Under the pieces are notes generated by a model that saw only the letters and a list, made by a program, of their open reading frames with translations, was not told where the DNA came from and made no database searches. From positions 124,001 through 188,000 of the forward strand of contig JAITLR010000022.1 in the NCBI GenBank assembly GCA_031277805.1: a stretch of DNA of 64,000 bases, in the 5' to 3' direction. Positions 10,962 to 20,335 of this stretch are shown here, piece by piece; position 1 is the stretch's first letter; each line of letters starts with the position of its first letter. The position numbers and the translations under genes are program-made. Origin of the DNA: Comamonas sp. Its GTDB lineage: Bacteria; Pseudomonadota; Gammaproteobacteria; Burkholderiales; Burkholderiaceae_C.

Positions 10962-12431
10962 ATGAAAGCCAGTTCAGCCCGCGATATCGTCTTTGCGCAT
11001 GCCATGGAAACGGCGGCCCTCCATGAATCACTGCCTACCGCTGAGCGCTGCAGTGCCATTACCGCGCACAGCCTGCATGCCCTGGGCGGGGACAAGGCTG
11101 GCAGTCGTACGGCCTATCTGCGGTTTTTGCAGGACCGGGCCAGGCGCATCATCGAGGCGGCGCAGCTGCCCGCGGATATCAAGGCTTTGAGGCAACAGAG
11201 CTTTGGCGTGTCGCGCTGGCTATCGCTGGCTGTGCTGGCAGGGGCGCTGGCACTGGGATTTGCGGGGCATGCGATCACCGATCCGCACCGGGTCGACCTG
11301 CTTTCGCCATCGCTGATCGGCATCGTGCTGTGGAATGTGCTGGTTTATGCCTGGTTGCTGGTCAGCGGCATACGGGGCCTGGTCAGGCGCCGCCCATCCA
11401 TGGTGCAGGCTCTGGCTCCGACGCAGAGTGCCACGACCTCAGATGCCACCCACTGGTGGCAGAAGCTGCTGGCCCGCAAAAACGGCGTGGCGCGTGGCAC
11501 GGGTCTGCGCAAGATGGCTTTGAATTTCGAACAGAACTGGTGGCAGCTGCACAAGCGCTCGCGTCATGCTCAGTGGCTCATGCTCATGCATCTGGGGGCG
11601 AGCATGCTGGCGCTGGGCGCGCTGACCTCGCTATGGCTGACGGGCCTGACGAATGCCTACCAGGTGGGGTGGGAAAGCACGTTTCTGTCGCCCGCTGCCG
11701 TGCAGGTCTGGCTGAACACGCTGTTTGCGCCCGTTCACGCACTGGTTGGCCTGGCGCCTTGGAGCCTGGAGCAAATTCAGGCCTTGCAAGGCTGGACCTT
11801 GGGCGGTACGCCAGAGATGGAGCCCGGCCTGCGCCAGATTCTGGAATGGCCAACGCCAGGGCAACGCTGGGTGCAGCTCTATACGGTGCTGCTGTTCATC
11901 ATGGTGATTGCGCCACGGTGGGTGCTGGCCCTGTATCAGGGCGTGAAGCTCTGGTGGTTCAACCGGCATGTGGAGCTGCCGCTGCAGCAGCCTTACTTTC
12001 AGCAGCTGCAGCGTGACTGGGCCGGTCGGGCGACCGAGCTCAAGGTTCAGCCCTACAGCCTGGACATGACGCCTGAGCGCGAAGCCGCGCTGCGCCGTTA
12101 TGTGGCCTTGCACTATGGGGCAGGGGCGCAGCTGTCGCTGCAGCCTGTGCTGGCCTATGGCTCGCCTTTGCCCGAGGCCGACAAGGGAAGCGCTCAGCAG
12201 GTGCTGCTGTTGAATCTGGCCGCCACGCCGGAGGTGGAGATTCACGGTGCCTTGCTGAAACAAGTCTTTGCATACTGGGGCGCGCAGACGGATGTCTGGC
12301 TTTGGGCCGAGGATTTTCGTACACGCAATAGCGGAGCACCGTCGCGCGTGCAGGAACGAGAACATCTGTGGCGCGAATTTGTACGCAATGCGGGGTTGAA
12401 TGCCAGCCTGGTACCCGAGGCAGGAGTGTGA
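10962..12431 (+). CDS. DUF2868-domain membrane protein
   Basis: The 489-residue protein matches my memory of the DUF2868 family, whose function is unknown. It begins with a soluble stretch, then has hydrophobic helices near residues 85-105 and 120-140 and again near 205-225, 240-265 and 305-325. The C-terminal third is hydrophilic (for example YGSPLPEADKGSAQQVLLLNLAATPEVEI). The stop codon overlaps the start of the following GTPase gene, and a good ribosome site (CAGGAG) for that gene lies inside this one, so the two are translationally coupled. The tight pairing suggests a membrane anchor or receptor working with the GTPase. The call rests on neighbourhood and topology, not on a known motif. 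Confidence 0.7.
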   Translation: MKASSARDIVFAHAMETAALHESLPTAERCSAITAHSLHALGGDKAGSRTAYLRFLQDRARRIIEAAQLPADIKALRQQSFGVSRWLSLAVLAGALALGFAGHAITDPHRVDLLSPSLIGIVLWNVLVYAWLLVSGIRGLVRRRPSMVQALAPTQSATTSDATHWWQKLLARKNGVARGTGLRKMALNFEQNWWQLHKRSRHAQWLMLMHLGASMLALGALTSLWLTGLTNAYQVGWESTFLSPAAVQVWLNTLFAPVHALVGLAPWSLEQIQALQGWTLGGTPEMEPGLRQILEWPTPGQRWVQLYTVLLFIMVIAPRWVLALYQGVKLWWFNRHVELPLQQPYFQQLQRDWAGRATELKVQPYSLDMTPEREAALRRYVALHYGAGAQLSLQPVLAYGSPLPEADKGSAQQVLLLNLAATPEVEIHGALLKQVFAYWGAQTDVWLWAEDFRTRNSGAPSRVQEREHLWREFVRNAGLNASLVPEAGV

Positions 12432-13981
12432 TGATGAGTGACGAGCAAGAACTGCACAGCACAGAGCACAGCATTCAGTGGTGCCTGCTGTCACACACCA
12501 ATATAGGCAAGACCACGTTGACGCGCACGCTGATGGCCGACGATGTGGGCGAGATTGAAGATGCCGCCCATGTGACCAGTCAGTCCCAACGCTATTTGCT
12601 GCAGAAAACACAGCAGGGCGACGAACTGTGGCTATGGGACACACCGGGCTTTGGTGACTCCGTGCGTCTTTATGAGCGCCTGCGTCAGCAGGGCAATCCG
12701 CTGGGCTGGTTTCTCAGCAACGTCTGGGATCGTTGGCGCGACAAGCCTTTCTACCTGAGTCAGCGCGCCTTGCTGGCTGCGCGCGATCATGCCGATGTGA
12801 TGCTCTACCTCGTCAATGCCGCAGAGGACCCGGCGGACGCCGGTTACTGGAGTGCCGAAATGAACATACTGGCCTGGCTTGAAAAGCCGGTCATCGTGTT
12901 GCTCAACCAGATCGGCGGCGACACCACGCAGGAGCAGGCGGCGCAAGATCTGCAGCGCTGGAAACAGGCGACACAGGGTTTTCGGAATGTGGTGCGCGAC
13001 GTGCTGGTGCTCGATGCTTTCACACGCAGTTGGTGGCATGAGCGCAGGATGATGCAAAGCATTGCCCCCTTGTTGCCCGCTGCAAAGCAAGAGGCTTACC
13101 AGCGTCTGTTGCTGCAGCGCGAGCAGCAGCAACAGCAGCGCGAGCAAGCCAGCCTGCAGGTCATGGCGGATCAATTGCAGGCGGCAGCGGGCTTGCACGA
13201 GAGCTTGGACCCGGAGCAGGGAAAGCTGCTGGCCAGGGCCTGGCAGGGGCTGAGTCAGCTCACCAGCAAGCTGAGCAAGTCCTCGGCGGCAGACGACAGG
13301 CTGAGCACCCAGGCCAGGGCTGCGGTGGAACGTTTGATGATGGATCTGCGTCAGTCGGATGTGCAGGCAACACAGCGCTTGCTGGAGATTCACCAGCTCG
13401 ATGGTCAGGCCGCCAGCCAGATTCAGGAGCAGCTGCGCAGCCAGTTGAAGATCAGCAAGCCTGTGGATGCGCAGGCCGCCAGCCTGTGGGGCGCGGTGAC
13501 TGCGGGCGCGGCCACCGGTCTGGGTGCGGATCTGGTGGCCGGAGGCTTGACCCTGGGGACGGGAGCCCTGGTCGGGGCACTGGTGGGGGCGCTGACCTTT
13601 GGCGGTGCAGCCTGGGGTGCCAACAAGATGTTCGATCAGGAGCAGCAGAGCTTTCAGCTATCGCAGGACTACCTGACAGGTCTGGCCAGCCAGGTGTTGC
13701 TCAAATACCTGCTGATCTCCCACTTCGGGCGTGGGCGTGGCCGCTACACCAGCCCTGCGGCCCCCAAGCAATGGAGCGGCGTGGTTCAGGCCGTGGTGCA
13801 GTCACAGGCTGGCCAATGGGCGGGCATCTGGGAGTCATTGCGCAGCGAGGTCCGGGAAGGCAACTCGGTCAATATGCACCAGCGTATGCAGCAGCAACTG
13901 GAGCAGGACTTGCAGCAGGTGATGACCCGTCTATATCCCGATTTGCAGGTGGCACTCAACAACGTGGAAAGCGCACGGTAA
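12431..13981 (+). CDS. Era-like GTPase with C-terminal glycine-rich membrane segment (DUF3482 type)
   Basis: The 516-residue protein has a P-loop, SHTNIGKTTL (residues 21-30), a G3 motif DTPGFG (about 77-82) and a degenerate G4 motif NQIGGD near residue 160. A long helical region rich in Gln and Glu follows, then a glycine-zipper hydrophobic segment (GAVTAGAATGLGADLVAGG through GALTFGGAAWGANKMFDQ, about 355-400). The layout recalls small membrane-acting GTPases of the Era/dynamin-like superclass. The start ATG at 12431 overlaps the upstream stop as TGATG, and the ORF track extension to 12368 is not needed. The 3' end overlaps the convergent histidine kinase gene by 26 bp. The substrate and cellular role are unknown. 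Confidence 0.75.
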   Translation: MMSDEQELHSTEHSIQWCLLSHTNIGKTTLTRTLMADDVGEIEDAAHVTSQSQRYLLQKTQQGDELWLWDTPGFGDSVRLYERLRQQGNPLGWFLSNVWDRWRDKPFYLSQRALLAARDHADVMLYLVNAAEDPADAGYWSAEMNILAWLEKPVIVLLNQIGGDTTQEQAAQDLQRWKQATQGFRNVVRDVLVLDAFTRSWWHERRMMQSIAPLLPAAKQEAYQRLLLQREQQQQQREQASLQVMADQLQAAAGLHESLDPEQGKLLARAWQGLSQLTSKLSKSSAADDRLSTQARAAVERLMMDLRQSDVQATQRLLEIHQLDGQAASQIQEQLRSQLKISKPVDAQAASLWGAVTAGAATGLGADLVAGGLTLGTGALVGALVGALTFGGAAWGANKMFDQEQQSFQLSQDYLTGLASQVLLKYLLISHFGRGRGRYTSPAAPKQWSGVVQAVVQSQAGQWAGIWESLRSEVREGNSVNMHQRMQQQLEQDLQQVMTRLYPDLQVALNNVESAR

Positions 13982-15128
13982 AAAGTGCCCCGCCGCGCTC
14001 GGACACACCGGTGCTGACGGTACCTCCTTGTGAGGTCACCAAGGCTTTGACAATGGACAGCCCAAGCCCCGACCCTTCCCTGCGACGCTTGCCGGGGGCC
14101 TGAGCGAAGCGCTGGAAGGGGTGAGCCTGCAGGTCGCCCGCCAATCCGGGGCCCGCATCGCCGATCTCCAGCGTGACCCAAGGCTGTCCTTGAGAATCGG
14201 CGATGGTCTGTACCGTGATGCCCAGCCAGCGGCCGCTGCTGGCATGGCGCAGCACGTTGCTGATGAGGTTGGTGATGATCTGACGAAGCCGGTCCGTATC
14301 CGCGCGGATATCGGTGCTGCCGTCGCCATCCTGCATGGGAAGGTCCATGGACAGGGCCATGGCGCTTTGCTGCAGCTGCGGCCGCAGCTCGTCCACCACT
14401 TCTCCCACCAGGGTGGCAAGATCAAGCCGCTCCCGACGCAGGGACAGCTGCCCCGCGTCGGCCATGGACAGCGTATGCAAGTCGCCGACCAGCCGTCCCA
14501 GGTGTTCGACCTGAGCCAGCAGTGTCTTCATCTCTGCCTGGTCGCTGCCTATGACGCCATCACAAATGGCATGCAGCCGCGCCTGCAACACGGTCAATGG
14601 GGTGCGCAGCTCGTGCGAGATGGAGGCTGCAGTCGCCAGGCGCTCGGCCTCCAGATTTTCCAGAGAGTCGACCATGCCGTTGAAGGCATCGATCATCTCG
14701 GCCATCTCTCCGTGGGCTGTGCCCTTGACGGCTCTGGCAGCCAGGTCGCCCTGCTCGACGCGTGCAGCGACCTCCACCATGGAGGCCAGCGGGCTGGTGA
14801 TGCGCCGTGAGATCCAGAAGCCCACGGCCATGCCAAAGGGCAGGCTGACGGCAAGACCTATGACCAGCGACCATTTCTCGCCAAACAGTCGGTCGCCTTC
14901 CCAGTACTCCGAATAGATTTGCAGGGCGCGGGGGCTGTCCTCTAGATCCTGAGATTTCAAGGACTCCAGCTCGGTTCTGACGGGGCTGGGCAGATGACGG
15001 TAGAAATCCCGGTACTGGAGTTCGGAAAACACCAGCACGCCAGCTGCCAGTGCGGCAATGGCAAGCAGTACGGCGGCCGTGATCCACAGGCCGAAGCGGA
15101 CCCAGATGCGGTTCAGTCCCAGGGCCAT
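13956..15128 (-). CDS. Sensor histidine kinase (BaeS/AdeS-like)
   Basis: The 390-residue kinase has two membrane helices (about 12-35 and 87-107) around a short periplasmic loop, a HAMP region and the H-box ASISHELRTPLTV with phospho-acceptor His172. The ATP-binding parts are DRLRQIITNLISNVLRHA (N box), DAGPGL (G1) and GSGLGLSIVKALV (G2). It follows the response-regulator gene with a 16-bp overlap and surely pairs with it. The pair is transcribed away from a plus-strand efflux operon, the same arrangement as in AdeRS/BaeSR-type systems that control exporters. Regulation of that operon is therefore likely but inferred. The small periplasmic loop of about 50 residues suggests sensing of envelope or membrane state. 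Confidence 0.92.
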   Translation of the reverse strand: MALGLNRIWVRFGLWITAAVLLAIAALAAGVLVFSELQYRDFYRHLPSPVRTELESLKSQDLEDSPRALQIYSEYWEGDRLFGEKWSLVIGLAVSLPFGMAVGFWISRRITSPLASMVEVAARVEQGDLAARAVKGTAHGEMAEMIDAFNGMVDSLENLEAERLATAASISHELRTPLTVLQARLHAICDGVIGSDQAEMKTLLAQVEHLGRLVGDLHTLSMADAGQLSLRRERLDLATLVGEVVDELRPQLQQSAMALSMDLPMQDGDGSTDIRADTDRLRQIITNLISNVLRHASSGRWLGITVQTIADSQGQPWVTLEIGDAGPGLAGDLQAHPFQRFAQAPGKRRREGSGLGLSIVKALVTSQGGTVSTGVSERGGALFTVRFPRC

Positions 15129-15862
15129 AAGCGGTAACCGATGCCACGCACGGTTTCGATCAGGCCCTCTTGTCCAGCGAGCTGGAGTTTGCGCCTGAGC
15201 TTGGAGAGGTGAGAGTCAATGACCCGCTCCAGAGCATCACTTTCCGGCAGGCAGTTCTCGATCAGATAGGCACGGGAAAAGCAGCGCCGGGGCTGGGCCG
15301 CAAGGCAGGCCAGCAGGCGAAACTCGGTCAAAGTGAGCGCCAGCGGCGTGGCATGGCCCGCGCTGTCATAGACGGCTGCGCTATGGGCCTCCACGTCGAT
15401 TTCGATGGGGCCTACCCGAATCGGCGCTGCAATCGCTGCGGGCTTGGCCTGGGTGCGACGCAGTACAGCCCGCACTCTGGCAACCACCTCAGGGGGGTTG
15501 AACGGTTTGACCACGTAGTCGTCAGCGCCCATGCGCAAGGCCAGCAGCTTGTCCACATCGTCGGCCAGAGCCGTTACCATGATGACGGGCACTTCGCTGT
15601 CATTGCGGATCATGCGCAGAACGTCCACGCCATCGACTTTGGGCAGGTGAATGTCGAGCAGCACCAGATCGGGGCGCAGCTGACGAAAGCTCTGCAGAGC
15701 CTCTTCTCCGTCCTGCGCCATGCGGATGCGCAGCCCATCCCGCTCCAGATAGGCGCTGAGTATGCTGGCAATGGCGGGCTCATCCTCAACGACAAGCACC
15801 AAGGGTGTGGAGGCAGGTTGAGCAAATGTATTCATGGTTTTTGGCGCAGCAAAGTCATGCAT
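15113..15862 (-). CDS. OmpR-family response regulator (BaeR/AdeR-like)
   Basis: The receiver domain (residues about 20-135) has the acidic pocket VVEDEP, the phosphorylated Asp70 in VLLDIHLPK and the conserved Lys in DDYVVKPFNP. A winged-helix DNA-binding domain follows (LTLTEFRLLACLAAQP, VIDSHLSKLRRKL, ETVRGIGYRLW). It partners the kinase encoded directly downstream. The ATG at 15862 follows AGAGAT at fair spacing. An ATG nine codons later (15835, MNTFAQ) is also plausible, since the receiver begins only at residue 20. The divergent outer-membrane factor gene starts 201 bp away, so the shared intergenic region is the probable target. Confidence 0.92.
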   Translation of the reverse strand: MHDFAAPKTMNTFAQPASTPLVLVVEDEPAIASILSAYLERDGLRIRMAQDGEEALQSFRQLRPDLVLLDIHLPKVDGVDVLRMIRNDSEVPVIMVTALADDVDKLLALRMGADDYVVKPFNPPEVVARVRAVLRRTQAKPAAIAAPIRVGPIEIDVEAHSAAVYDSAGHATPLALTLTEFRLLACLAAQPRRCFSRAYLIENCLPESDALERVIDSHLSKLRRKLQLAGQEGLIETVRGIGYRLWPWD

Positions 15863-16063
15863 TCGCGAGATCTCTGAAGCTTGTTAACTACACATTATGA
15901 GCTTTGCCATTGCAATCAAAGACTGCGGGCGGCTCTCCATAATTCCTACATAAATCTTGCAATCTTGCGAAAGCTTCCCGCCGTCCAATAGCGGAAGGTG
16001 GAAAGTTGTTTGTGCTTTCTGTGTGCTCTCCCAGGTGAAAACCGATAGTTCGCTAGCTGTCCT

Positions 16064-17485
16064 GTGATTCCTTTTTCCCGCGTCCCACGTACCCGCATGG
16101 CTTGCCTGTGCCTTTGCGCGATGTCATTGCTGGCAGGGTGTGCTGCGCCTGTCGAAGTGAAGCTGAACAAGGAAACTCCAGATCTATGGAGACAGCAGGC
16201 ACTTACTTCAAAGGTGGGGAGCACTGATTTGGCGCAGTGGTGGAGAGCATGGAATGACCCGAAGCTCAACGCCTTGGTCGATGAGGCTTTGGCGCAAAAC
16301 CTGGATGTGGCCCAGGCTGTATTGCGGCTGAGACAGCAGCGCTTGCTGGCTGGAACGAGCAATGCCCCTTTCATGCCTGTCGTCAGTGCGGGAGGCAGAA
16401 CCCTGCAGGATATTGCAGCGGTTGATTCCTATTTCCATGCCAGCATCGATGTGAGCTGGGATCTGGGCCTTTTTGGCGACTCGCAGGCAGCGCGTCGTTC
16501 GGCGGATGCGGGCTTGCTGGATGCGCAAGCCCAGCTGCACGCCGTGCGGGTGGCCCTGGTGGCCGATGTGGTGCATCGCTATCTGGATATCCGGCAGGCG
16601 CAAGTGCAGCATGGTCTGGCACTGCGTCAGCAGCAGCAGGCGCAGAGGCAGTTGGAGCTGCTGCAGGTCAGGCAAGCGCAAAGGCTGGCAGATACTCAGA
16701 CACTGGAGCAGCAGCTGCTGCAGCTGCGTAGCGTGCAGGCACAGTTAACCACGCTGGATGAAGCCCAGGCACGAGCGGCCCATGCATTGGCGGCCTTGTT
16801 GGGGCGGGATCGTCCCGAGCCGCAATGGCTGCAAGCCGATGCGGCGGCGGCCATGCCTCAGTTGCAAGCGATTGCGGTGTTGCCAGCCGATCTGCTGCGC
16901 AGGCGCCCCGATATTCAAAGCGCCGAGGCTGCGGTGGAGCAGGCAGCAGCAGAGGTCGGTGTATCACGTGCGGCGCTATACCCTCGTCTGACGCTGACGG
17001 GTTCGCTGCTGTTTGCCTACAACCTCACTCGCAATCATCGAACGACCGCGGACTACATACCCATGGTCGGACCGCAGATCGATATTCCGCTGTTTGACTG
17101 GGGCCGTCGCCGTGCAGTGGCCGATGGCAAGGAGCTGGCGCTGCAAGCCAGCATCAAGGCCTACCGCCAGGCGGTTCTCAACGGCATTGCCGAAGCCGAA
17201 GGCGCACTGGCGGCAATTGCAGCCCAGCAGCAACGTCAACAGGTATTGCTGTCTGCACAGCAGATTCATGCTGCGCGCGACAAGGCGCAGGCCGTGCGCC
17301 AGAAGCTTGGCCTTTCCAGCGAGCTGACCGGCCTGGACAACACGCGCGCCAGCCTGCAGGCACAAAGTGAGCTGGCAACGGCCAAGGCTGCAGAAGCCCT
17401 GGCCTATGTGGCGCTCTACAAAGCGGTGGGAGCTGCCCCGTTGGATGAGGCGGTTGTGGAGCACAAGGCTGAGGTGCAGCCATGA
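16064..17485 (+). CDS. TolC/NodT-family outer-membrane efflux lipoprotein
   Basis: The 473-residue protein has a lipoprotein signal ending LLAGC (acylated Cys about residue 26) and the two repeated OEP domains of RND/ABC outer-membrane factors. Typical pieces are DLWRQQALTSKVG near the N-terminus, coiled-coil stretches rich in Gln and Leu (about 160-240), LLRRRPDIQSAEAAVEQAAAEVGVSRAALYPRLTLTGS (about 280-318) and DWGRRRAVADGKELALQAS. It forms the trimeric outer-membrane duct of a tripartite pump. It is first in an operon and overlaps the ABC permease by four bases (ATGA). The start is a GTG with no strong ribosome site; ATG 16097 is an alternative that keeps the signal peptide. Confidence 0.92.
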   Translation: MIPFSRVPRTRMACLCLCAMSLLAGCAAPVEVKLNKETPDLWRQQALTSKVGSTDLAQWWRAWNDPKLNALVDEALAQNLDVAQAVLRLRQQRLLAGTSNAPFMPVVSAGGRTLQDIAAVDSYFHASIDVSWDLGLFGDSQAARRSADAGLLDAQAQLHAVRVALVADVVHRYLDIRQAQVQHGLALRQQQQAQRQLELLQVRQAQRLADTQTLEQQLLQLRSVQAQLTTLDEAQARAAHALAALLGRDRPEPQWLQADAAAAMPQLQAIAVLPADLLRRRPDIQSAEAAVEQAAAEVGVSRAALYPRLTLTGSLLFAYNLTRNHRTTADYIPMVGPQIDIPLFDWGRRRAVADGKELALQASIKAYRQAVLNGIAEAEGALAAIAAQQQRQQVLLSAQQIHAARDKAQAVRQKLGLSSELTGLDNTRASLQAQSELATAKAAEALAYVALYKAVGAAPLDEAVVEHKAEVQP

Positions 17486-18630
17486 TTGCACTGGCTCGCA
17501 AAACACTGATCCATGAGTGGCGGCGCTTTGTCCCCTCGGTGTTTGCCGTGGGGTTCTCCGGTGTGCTGCTGGCCATGCAGGCGGCACTGGTGCTGGGGAT
17601 TTTTGGCTCTGCTGCGATCTATGTGACAGCGTCCTCGGCAGATCTCTGGGTGGGCTATCCAGGCACGCAGAGCGTCAACTTCGGCCGCAATATCGGCAGT
17701 GATGTGGAGATGCGTTTGCGCATGGATCCCGATGTGGCGAACGTGGAGCCTTATGTCTGGCTTGATGGTGACTGGCGCTCGGGTTCTGTGGCACAGGGTG
17801 CTGCAGGAGGCGGTGTATCCGTCTATCTCTCCGGCGTCAGCACGGCCGAAGGCTCCATGATGTTCACCAAGGTGCTTACCTCCTGGCAGCGTCAGTTGCT
17901 GCGCGAGCCCGGAGCGGTGATTGTGGACCGTGCCGATCTGGGAACCCTGGGTGCCCAAGAGGGCAACACAGCCTGGATCAACAGCCATGCGGTCAAGGTT
18001 GTGGCTGCTGTGGATGGCCTGCGTGGATTGGGCGGCGTCAACGTTCTGGCTTCGCTAGCCACTGCACGCGAGATCGCCGAGACCCGTGCAGAACATGGCA
18101 GCACCTATTTTGTGGCGCGACTGAAGCAAGGCGCCAAGCTGAGCGCAGCCCAGGAGCGGTTGAGCCGGGCAGGCAGCAGCTTCGGGTCTTATGAGGTCTG
18201 GACGGCCGAGGCCTTTGCGCGCCGCTCGCAGCGCTACTGGATGTTGGACACGGGGGCAGGTGCAGGCGTGCTCTTCATGGCCATCATTGTTTGCCTCGTG
18301 GGGGCGATCGTGACCAGCCAGTCGTTGAAGGCCGTGGTCGCCGGCTCTGCCCGCGAGTATGCGGTGCTCAATGCCCTGGGGGTCAGCCGCGCATCGCTGG
18401 GCCGGGTGGTGGTGGAGCAGGCTTGCTGGATTGGTGGCCTGGGATTTGTTCTGGCCGCTTTGACCAGTGCGGTGCTGTTGAGCATTGCATCGAGCTACCG
18501 CGTGCCCGTGGCCATCAATTTGCCGGCGGTACTGGCTTGTGGAATTTTGATTGCAGTGCTGTCGCTGCTGTCTGGTCTGGGCGCCATGCGCAGTCTTCTG
18601 CGCGCCGATCCTGCCACCTTGCTGCGCTAA
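17482..18630 (+). CDS. ABC exporter permease, FtsX/MacB fold (DevC-like)
   Basis: This 382-residue inner-membrane protein has one N-terminal helix (about 20-45), a long periplasmic domain, and three further helices in the C-terminal 140 residues. That is the four-helix topology of FtsX/MacB/DevC permeases. LGTLGAQEGNTAWINSHAVKVVA within the periplasmic part resembles MacB-like core domains. The end RSLLRADPATLLR matches the common final motif of the family. Unlike MacB, the ATPase is a separate protein encoded next, as in DevBCA, which exports glycolipids with TolC in cyanobacteria. The order outer-membrane factor, permease, ATPase, fusion protein supports a complete type VII ABC exporter. 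The substrate is unknown. Confidence 0.9.
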   Translation: MIALARKTLIHEWRRFVPSVFAVGFSGVLLAMQAALVLGIFGSAAIYVTASSADLWVGYPGTQSVNFGRNIGSDVEMRLRMDPDVANVEPYVWLDGDWRSGSVAQGAAGGGVSVYLSGVSTAEGSMMFTKVLTSWQRQLLREPGAVIVDRADLGTLGAQEGNTAWINSHAVKVVAAVDGLRGLGGVNVLASLATAREIAETRAEHGSTYFVARLKQGAKLSAAQERLSRAGSSFGSYEVWTAEAFARRSQRYWMLDTGAGAGVLFMAIIVCLVGAIVTSQSLKAVVAGSAREYAVLNALGVSRASLGRVVVEQACWIGGLGFVLAALTSAVLLSIASSYRVPVAINLPAVLACGILIAVLSLLSGLGAMRSLLRADPATLLR

Positions 18631-18640
18631 GGCCTGGAAC

Positions 18641-19396
18641 ATGCAAGACCAGATCGTGGAACGTACCCCCAAAGCCGTGGCTGCAAAAGATGCAGCCCCC
18701 AGCCTGGAAGCCATTCGCCTAGAGAAGTCCTTTGTATCGGGCATCGTCCAGGTGCATGTGCTGCAAGGGCTGTCCGTAAGCCTTTATGCCGGTGAGCTGA
18801 GTCTGATATCCGGCCCCTCGGGCTGTGGCAAAAGTACGCTGCTGTCGCTGATGTCCGGCCTGCAGAAACCCGATGGCGGCCGTGCGCTGGCGCTGGGGCA
18901 GGATCTGGCCAAGCTCGGCACAGGAGCGCTGGAGAAATTTCGCCTGCGCCATACCGGCTTTGTCTTTCAGGGCTTCAATCTATTCCCTGCTTTGACGGCG
19001 CTGGAGCAGGTGCAGCTGCCGCTGGGCTATATGGGCCTTAAGAACGCCGAGACATTGCGCCGGGCCAAAGAGGCGCTGGATGAGGTGGGGCTTTCCCATC
19101 GTAGCCACATGCGCCCGGCGCAACTTTCGGGCGGTGAAAAGCAGCGTGTGGCCATTGCTCGTGCCATGGCCAAGCAGCCTCAGCTGCTGTTTGCCGATGA
19201 ACCCACCAGCGCATTGGACGCCGAGAGCGGTCAGCGCGTCATCGATTTGCTGCACAGAGCTGCGCGTACCCATGGCACCACGGTGCTGTGCGTCAGCCAC
19301 GACCCGCGACTGGTGCGTCACGCCGATCGCGTACTGGGCATGGAAGACGGCGCCATCCGTAGCGACTGGCGCCAGAACAGCCCCATCAAGGAATAA
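18641..19396 (+). CDS. ABC exporter ATP-binding protein (MacB/LolD/DevA type)
   Basis: The 251-residue ATPase has Walker A GPSGCGKST (Lys64), the Q-loop in GFVFQGFNLFPALTALEQVQLPL, the signature LSGGEKQRVAIARA (about 161), Walker B LLFADEPTSALD and the switch His in CVSHDPRL. These spellings are those of the LolD/MacB/DevA class that powers mechanotransmission exporters rather than importers. The track ORF begins at 18551 inside the permease gene; the ATG at 18641, 10 bp after the permease stop, gives a normal N-terminus with about 20 extra residues. It acts with the permease before it and the fusion protein after it. Confidence 0.93.
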   Translation: MQDQIVERTPKAVAAKDAAPSLEAIRLEKSFVSGIVQVHVLQGLSVSLYAGELSLISGPSGCGKSTLLSLMSGLQKPDGGRALALGQDLAKLGTGALEKFRLRHTGFVFQGFNLFPALTALEQVQLPLGYMGLKNAETLRRAKEALDEVGLSHRSHMRPAQLSGGEKQRVAIARAMAKQPQLLFADEPTSALDAESGQRVIDLLHRAARTHGTTVLCVSHDPRLVRHADRVLGMEDGAIRSDWRQNSPIKE

Positions 19397-19399
19397 TTC

Positions 19400-20335
19400 A
19401 TGAAACGTAGCCCAACGAGTTTCAGCATCATGCAGGGGATGCCATTGCTGGCAGCGGCCCTGCTGGCGCTGGCTGGGTGCTCTCCTTCTTCGGACTCTGC
19501 ATCTGTGGTGACCTCGGCGGCAGCACAGGCCAAGCCACAGAGTCAGGTTGCCGTGGCCCGAGGCAAGATCGATGTGGAAGGTGGTTTGCTTGATCTTTCA
19601 TCGGCGGCTCCAGGCCTGGTGCAGCAATTGCTGATCAAGGAAGGTCAGACGGTGCAAAAGGGCCAGCTTGTGTTGCGCATTGCCGATGATGCTGCGCGTG
19701 CGGATCTGGCCGTTGCAGAGTCTGAGCTGCAACTGGCCCAGACCAAGCTCAAAACCCGGCAGGAGCGGCTGCCGGTGCTCAAGACCGCGCTGACACGCTG
19801 GCAGTCTGCGGCAAAGCAAGGTGCAGCCGATTTGCAGAATGTGGATGAAGCCATGCAGGCGCTGCGTGATGCACAGGCCGAGGTCGATATCGCAGGCGCA
19901 GAGGCCACGGTGGCAAAGCGCAAGGTGGAGCAGCTGCGAGCATTGCAGCAGCGCCATGAGCTGCGTGCACCCGAGGCAGGCACGGTGGTGCGCCTGGAAA
20001 CGCAGGTGGGAAGCATGTTGCAAAGCGGAAGCCATGTGGCTGTTCTGCTGCCACAGCGCCCGCTGATCGTGCGCGCTGAGGTCAACGAGAGCTTTGTTTC
20101 TGCCATCCGTGAAGGCATGAAAGCCCAGGTGGTCGTGGATGGCGATGCCGCTCCAGCGAGGCAGGACCTGCCGTCAGCGACGGTGCTGCGCATCAGCCCG
20201 GTATACGGCACGGCGCGCCTGCAGGACGACACACAGCGCGGCCCCGTGCGTATCGTCGAAACCGTGCTGGCTTTCGACCAGCCTCCAGTCAATGCCAAGG
20301 TGGGCCAGAACGTGAGGGTCAGCTTCCATGAATAA
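19400..20335 (+). CDS. HlyD-family periplasmic adaptor lipoprotein (DevB-like)
   Basis: The 311-residue protein has a lipoprotein signal (LLALAGCSPSS), a biotinyl-lipoyl-like half near residues 50-95 (GLVQQLLIKEGQTVQKGQLVLRI), an alpha-helical hairpin (about 100-180, rich in Ala, Gln and Lys) and a second lipoyl half ending with ELRAPEAGTVVRLETQVGSML. The beta-barrel part follows (RPLIVRAEVNESFVSAIREGM). This is the standard membrane fusion protein plan. It links the permease to the outer-membrane factor. The gene starts 3 bp after the ATPase stop and overlaps the next gene by eight bases, so the exporter and the downstream enzymes are clearly one operon. Confidence 0.92.
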   Translation: MKRSPTSFSIMQGMPLLAAALLALAGCSPSSDSASVVTSAAAQAKPQSQVAVARGKIDVEGGLLDLSSAAPGLVQQLLIKEGQTVQKGQLVLRIADDAARADLAVAESELQLAQTKLKTRQERLPVLKTALTRWQSAAKQGAADLQNVDEAMQALRDAQAEVDIAGAEATVAKRKVEQLRALQQRHELRAPEAGTVVRLETQVGSMLQSGSHVAVLLPQRPLIVRAEVNESFVSAIREGMKAQVVVDGDAAPARQDLPSATVLRISPVYGTARLQDDTQRGPVRIVETVLAFDQPPVNAKVGQNVRVSFHE

